A stretch of 64,000 bases of DNA from Rhynchopus sp. YZ270_cl-10 (taxonomy: Eukaryota; Euglenozoa; Diplonemea; Diplonemida; Diplonemidae). Location of the stretch: contig OZ037883.1 in NCBI GenBank assembly GCA_964035575.1, positions 682,001-746,000 on the forward strand, written 5' to 3'. The stretch's first letter is position 1. Each line of letters begins with the position of its first letter. Under the pieces are notes generated by a model. The model did not search any database and was not told the DNA's origin. It worked only from the letters and a program-made list of their open reading frames with translations. Position numbers and translations under genes: made by a program. Shown piece by piece: positions 61,314 to 64,000 of the stretch.

Positions 61314-61860
61314 GGAAAAAAAAATGGAACACAAACACACACACACACACCTCACCCAAACAATGGAAACTTTTTTGAAAGATAAAAATCAGAGAGCATC
61401 AAATTTGGGATTCGTTTTTGTTTTTGTCTTTTTTTTTCCGTTTTCTATTCCTGATGTGGCTTTCCCGACAATATTAACTACATTTTCTTTTCTAGGACAA
61501 AAAGATAACAGTAATATGAGCCTAAACTCGCACTTCGTCACCATAAGAAAACTTGAAAATGACTGCTGGGCCTTACCAGGCTCAATAGTCATAAAACGAC
61601 CAAAAAAAAAAAAAAATACACACACTTGGGACCGAACAGATCCAGAGTGTTGAGGGTTGAGGTAGCACGTACAAAGAATTGGGGTTTTTTTTATTTTTTG
61701 ATAATTTGTTGGATTTAGTGTAGCTGCTATAAGAGACAGTCTTCACCCTTTTTTTTTGGATTTAGTCCACTAACTGTTTTTTTTGGGGGATTAATATCCA
61801 GACCGTTTTATTTACCCTGTCACCCCTTTCGCAACAAAAATAAAAGGCGTTGAAACTTGA

Positions 61861-61932
61861 AAGAGATGGAAATATGCATCTCTCAAAAGAGAAGTTTTGG
61901 TAGGATGAACCTAAACCTCATGGGGACTAGTC
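61861..61932 (-). ncRNA. Paired hairpin plus stem-loop motif, subfamily I
   Basis: The left part (61862-61883) is a 7-bp AGAGATG/CATCTCT hairpin. The right part in minus sense reads CCCCATGAGGTTTAGGTTCA then TCCTACC. The same order (AGATG/CATCT hairpin, AAAAGAGAAGTT spacer, GATGAACC) is seen at 10744-10862. Confidence 0.35.
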
Positions 61933-62498
61933 ATCATGAAGAACCTGTAAAAAAAAAAACAACAAAAAACACGAAACAACGGACCAAATTTCACGACAAA
62001 AAAAAAAAAAAGAAAATAAAAGAAAGATAAGAAGAGTGAATAGATGAAAGCCCCTTTGGACACGCACATCTTTCGAGTAGGGGTGGGTGGGAGGTTGGAT
62101 TGGGGAGGGTGTTGTTTTTTTTTTCTTCTCTCTCTGCAGAATGGACGGCGAATCCAATAATCGCCCCTCCTCTACGTTTGCTCACATCTCGCACCAAAAA
62201 ATGACGTGATTAATGTTTTTTTTTATTTTTTCAAAAGCAAAATACCTCGTATCCCTCTTCTATTTATCTTCACATTCTTTGCTCTCAATATTGGGGGAAA
62301 AAATTTTAATAGAACCTCACAACAGATTTTCCACGTCGATAAAAAGCTTTGGATCTAGAATAAAACGTTTCTCCCATTTAAGGGAAACTTGTGTCACTAT
62401 ACTTTGTGGCAGATCCAAAAACCCAAAAAATAAAAAAAAAAATGCAACAAACAAGAGGGGCTTGCACCGTGCAATTCGACACCGGGAAAAAAAAAAAA

Positions 62499-62535
62499 AC
62501 GTTTCTTAGATAAGCCTTCGTGCCTTAGCCACCTA
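62499..62535 (-). ncRNA. Dispersed stem-loop motif, subfamily I
   Basis: Minus sense GGTGGCTAAGGCACGAAGGC then TTATCTAAG. It shares GGTGGCTAAG and GCACGA with 31021-31065. Confidence 0.35.
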
Positions 62536-62984
62536 ACAAACATACAAGATGAAAGGGCCTCACATTGGGTACCTACATCTGACAAAAGGGACTCCAAAAG
62601 CTTAAGAGCAATGTATTCCCCAGTAGGTATCACTTTTCGCTTTTGTAAACAAGCGGTGGGTATGTGTGAGAATGGTATTTTGCCTTCCTGCTTGTCGACA
62701 AAAAAAAAAAGGCGAGCAAAAAAAGAGAGAAAAGACATAAAAAACCGGCTTTCAGAAAAGAAATCCTAAAGGGGAAAATATGACAACGTAACTACGACGA
62801 ACACAGTCAAATAAAAAGAGGATTTATTTGGAAAAAAAAAACAGAAATTTAATTTCTGGTATTCTTTTTTAGGCACTAAAAATGTCACCAAAAAAACGCT
62901 GGAAAAAAAGAAAGGGGGGATACGCTGTAGCATATGGTGTATGCGCGGGTCTTCATGAGTAAAGAATACTACGACAACAGGAAC

Positions 62985-63036
62985 AGGAAACTTGTAAGAT
63001 GGATGCATCATGTGCACACACATGCTTACAAATTTT
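62985..63036 (-). ncRNA. Dispersed stem-loop motif, subfamily II
   Basis: TTGTAAG and CTTACAA form a 7-bp outer stem enclosing GATGCATC and GTGCACAC. The tail CCATCTTACAAGTT matches the copy at 3326-3365. Confidence 0.35.
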
Positions 63037-63189
63037 CAAGTAAGGTTGATAAACATGCAGACACCTCATGGGATGCAAGCGTGTGTTCAAAAAAAAAAAA
63101 AGAAAAGTATTTCAACATATGCAATCAATAAAATAGCATGGTATAGGGATCAACAAAAATGTTCCCAACTTTCTTTTTTTATGTAAGAA

Positions 63190-63236
63190 AAGAAAAGTTT
63201 GGTAAGATGAACCCAAGCCTCGCGTGCTTAGTCTGA
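63190..63236 (-). ncRNA. Dispersed stem-loop motif, subfamily I
   Basis: Minus sense CTAAGCACGCGAGGCTTGG then GTTCATCTTACCAAACTTTT. The stem CTAAGC/GCTTGG has two wobble pairs and the loop is ACGCGAG. Confidence 0.4.
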
Positions 63237-63410
63237 TTAGATTATTCTTTGGTTTATTCATCTTAGTTATTAGCCACCTTAAAAAATGGCGTGCAGTTTT
63301 GTCCGCAAAGATGGAGGATAATCTTTTTTTTTTGCTGTGTATAGTGTGAGCTGACGTCATATTGGTGACGTTTGGTGTGTTCCGGGGTATCGAAAAATAC
63401 AAATTTTCAT

Positions 63411-63640
63411 TTCAATTCACAACTCTTCACAACTATTCACAACTCTTCACAAATTTTCACAAAAACGTGTATGTGAAGAGTTGTGAAGAGTTGTGAAAAG
63501 TTGTGAAGAGTTGTGAAGAGTTGTGAAGAGTTGTGAAGAGTTGTGAAGAGTTGTGAAGAGTTGTGAAGAGTTGTGAAGAGTTGTGAAGAGTTGTGAAGAG
63601 TTGTGAAGAGTTGTGAAGAGTTGTGAAGAGTTGTGAAGTT
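63411..63640. repeat. Inverted 10-bp minisatellite
   Basis: About four degenerate copies of the AACTCTTCAC unit (63411-63462) face about seventeen near-perfect copies of GTGAAGAGTT (63473-63640) across a short spacer, so the array could fold into a long hairpin. A short CACCCAGGTACCCAGG stretch, like those in the transposons at 7.7 and 14.1 kb, follows. Confidence 0.85.
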
Positions 63641-63884
63641 GGCGAAGTCTGGGTGGTGCCTGGGCACCCAGGTACCCAGGTAGGTACAGGACACCTTTTG
63701 GAGGACGTTGGTTGGCAACACAGGAGGTTCTATGTGCAAAAAGTGCCTAAAATGGTGCGGCTGACGGGACGATTTGGACCCTTTTGGGCCATTCTTGGGC
63801 CATGTGTTTTTAGGTGTGTTTTTTTTTTCAACTTTTTGACTTGGATTGCATTTTTGGGATCCCCGTGCAGTGGTCATACTTGGA

Positions 63885-63980
63885 CCGCCCGAAAAAAATT
63901 TCGGGCGAATTCGGGCGGATTTTTCGGGCGCGGGTCCCGAGCGCCCGAAATGTGCCCGAAATATATTTCGGGCGTTTTAA
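63885..63980. repeat. TTTCGGGC/GCCCGAAA iterons at the window edge
   Basis: At least seven GCCCGAAA or TTTCGGGC units lie in both orientations within 95 bp. Their layout resembles the TTTTCGGGTAT iterons just inside the ends of the Mutator-like element, suggesting the edge of another DNA transposon that continues past the window. Confidence 0.4.
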
Positions 63981-64000
63981 AGGGAATTTATACGTAATTC

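Larger units (their letters stand above)
59457..64000. other. Gene-free right-hand region with repeats and RNA-like hairpins
   Basis: No complete protein gene is supported in 4.5 kb. It contains a GC-richer coding-like fragment (60441-60611), a foldback (60117-60194), GACCCGGTTT-containing repeats at 60344-60370 and 60870-60900, family III and family I/II hairpins between 61.2 and 63.3 kb, an inverted minisatellite (63411-63640) and iterons reaching the window edge. Confidence 0.55.

Noticed and set aside
1-64000. Spliced-leader RNA, rRNA, spliceosomal U RNAs or intact tRNAs
   Set aside because: I looked for known cores (U6, U2, U4, U5, diplonemid leader, A/B boxes) on both strands and saw none; an automated covariance search would be needed to be sure.

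Overview
The window is nuclear DNA from a eukaryote, almost certainly a flagellated protist. It holds very long open reading frames for a UBR4-type ubiquitin ligase and a dynein heavy chain, spliceosomal introns with GT-AG ends, secretory signal peptides, C/D-box snoRNA-like genes and several DNA transposons. Coding DNA is GC-rich; the DNA between genes is AT-rich and full of homopolymer runs. Every gene I can support lies on the minus strand. One-way gene order, few introns and snoRNA genes between coding genes would fit Euglenozoa such as diplonemids. I found no spliced-leader RNA and cannot fix the lineage.

Layout from left to right. The edge (1-339) carries the start of an unknown gene. 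A 3.7-kb repeat-rich stretch follows, containing a ~1.1-kb element with long inverted ends. Next come a PX-BAR sorting nexin (4010-5239) and a coiled-coil protein (5548-7305). A Mutator-like element with 69-bp inverted ends and a 9-bp target duplication sits at 7525-9653. The UBR4 gene fills 11436-30274 in eight exons; its fifth intron is occupied by a 3.3-kb DNA transposon. A membrane J-domain/SANT protein in three exons lies at 31460-33316. It is followed by a secreted class-I-like haem peroxidase (34848-36077), a secreted proline-rich protein (37211-39073), a 5,228-residue divergent dynein heavy chain (39545-55231) and an HMG-like/repeat/RRM-like protein in three exons (56486-59456). The last 4.5 kb has no convincing complete gene, but holds repeats, RNA-like hairpins and what looks like the edge of another transposon.

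The genes do not form one pathway. Sorting nexin, UBR4 and the J protein belong to membrane traffic and protein quality control. Peroxidase and the proline-rich protein are predicted to be exported, and they share a structured ~64-bp segment just upstream of their start codons. Dynein serves the cytoskeleton or flagellum.

The most unusual signals are RNA-scale. Short stem-loops with a constant loop and tail but varying, mostly still pairing stems recur at least ten times, all in the sense of the genes: just after the UBR4 stop, in a UBR4 intron, downstream of other genes, and clustered in the right-hand gene-free region. A second hairpin family recurs three times. A near-identical C/D snoRNA occurs twice, with a guide matching a conserved large-subunit rRNA segment. 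The two transposons at 7.5-9.7 kb and 13.2-16.5 kb have unrelated ends but carry the same ~1.5-kb interior. All calls were made by eye from the sequence, without database searches.
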